A stretch of DNA of 5,606 bases from JBPCIX01 sp051005875 (GTDB lineage: Bacteria; Actinomycetota; CADDZG01; JAHWKV01). The notes below the pieces were generated by a model, which was given only the letters and a program-made list of their open reading frames with translations, ran no database searches and was not told the origin of the DNA. The stretch covers positions 1-5,606 of the forward strand of contig JBPCIX010000012.1 of NCBI GenBank assembly GCA_051005875.1. Reading direction: 5' to 3'. A program made the position numbers and the translations under genes. This document shows positions 5,480-5,606 of the stretch, piece after piece (the first letter of the stretch is position 1; every line of letters starts with the position of its first letter).

Positions 5480-5606
5480 CCGCCGGGTACAGACGACTTG
5501 AGTAACATGAATTTACGAGTCTCGCAGCTGGGCCATGGAGAAGGAGTGATCAATGACGAGGCAAAAATCATTCAACGATAGCGTCCGAAAGGACACGAGC
5601 ACCGTT
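5480..5606. repeat. Terminal inverted repeat, right copy (127 bp)
   Basis: This is a perfect inverted match to 1-127, with its inner border at 5480. It begins about 30 bp upstream of the decayed hicA gene, where hicB would normally be expected, so the repeat may mark the breakpoint that removed hicB. No target-site duplication can be tested because only the inner edge of each copy is present. Confidence 0.95.
5553..5606 (+). CDS. 5' fragment of an outward-facing gene (right copy)
   Basis: This is the same 18 codons as the left fragment, on the plus strand and running off the right end of the window. The ATG at 5553 has AAGGAG six bases upstream. Because the repeat is exact, any promoter within it would also be duplicated and would fire outward from both ends. 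The product is unknown. Extending either contig end would identify it at once. Confidence 0.45.
   Translation, partial: MTRQKSFNDSVRKDTSTV

Noticed and set aside
1..5606. Complete linear replicon with hairpin telomeres
   Set aside because: The repeat contains truncated gene starts running off both ends, no replication gene is present, and a repeat of exactly 127 bp is better explained by an assembly-graph boundary.

Overview
The window looks like a metagenomic or draft-genome contig from a moderately GC-rich actinobacterium. The clues are a His-rich TetR regulator that appears to be translated from a leaderless GTG, the actinobacterial pairing of a DUF2269-like membrane protein with a one-helix GPxxHGPGRH protein, a Tat-type lipoprotein solute-binding protein, and a GlnR-like box. 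GC content was judged by eye, not counted. No rRNA, tRNA or CRISPR was seen.

Layout. Positions 1-127 and 5480-5606 are perfect inverted copies of one another, so the contig is closed at both ends by the same 127-mer. Each copy carries the first 18 codons of an unidentified outward-facing gene with a good ribosome binding site. Positions 128-348 hold no convincing gene. Positions 349-1154 (minus strand) are a two-gene operon: a one-helix membrane protein followed by a DUF2269-like four-helix membrane protein. Positions 1155-1261 are a compact divergent control region. Its minus-strand promoter has a TTGACA -35 box, and a 15-bp palindrome fills the spacer between -35 and -10. Positions 1262-1855 (plus strand) encode the TetR regulator.

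Positions 1852-4885 (minus strand) are an ABC importer operon in the order solute-binding lipoprotein, permease, ATPase. Both gene junctions are 4-bp ATGA overlaps. The binding protein matches the NrtA/CmpA family and keeps the Lys expected for nitrate rather than bicarbonate, so nitrate or nitrite uptake is the best call. The TetR gene and the ATPase gene converge and share stop-codon bases.

Positions 4886-5229 are an unusual leader region: a 59-codon ORF with a strong Shine-Dalgarno ends 18 nt before nrtA, a stem-loop lies inside that ORF, and a GlnR-like array lies about 50-85 bp upstream of the leader start. Positions 5230-5450 are a decayed hicA toxin gene with no usual start codon and a frameshift. 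It lies about 30 bp from the right-hand repeat, and its hicB partner is not recognisable.

I see two likely functional units, a TetR-controlled membrane module and a nitrogen-responsive nitrate importer. They are bounded by a repeat that may be a mobile element or an assembly boundary. Nothing here proves a new system. The best leads are the translated leader before nrtA and the poorly characterised TetR/DUF2269 module.
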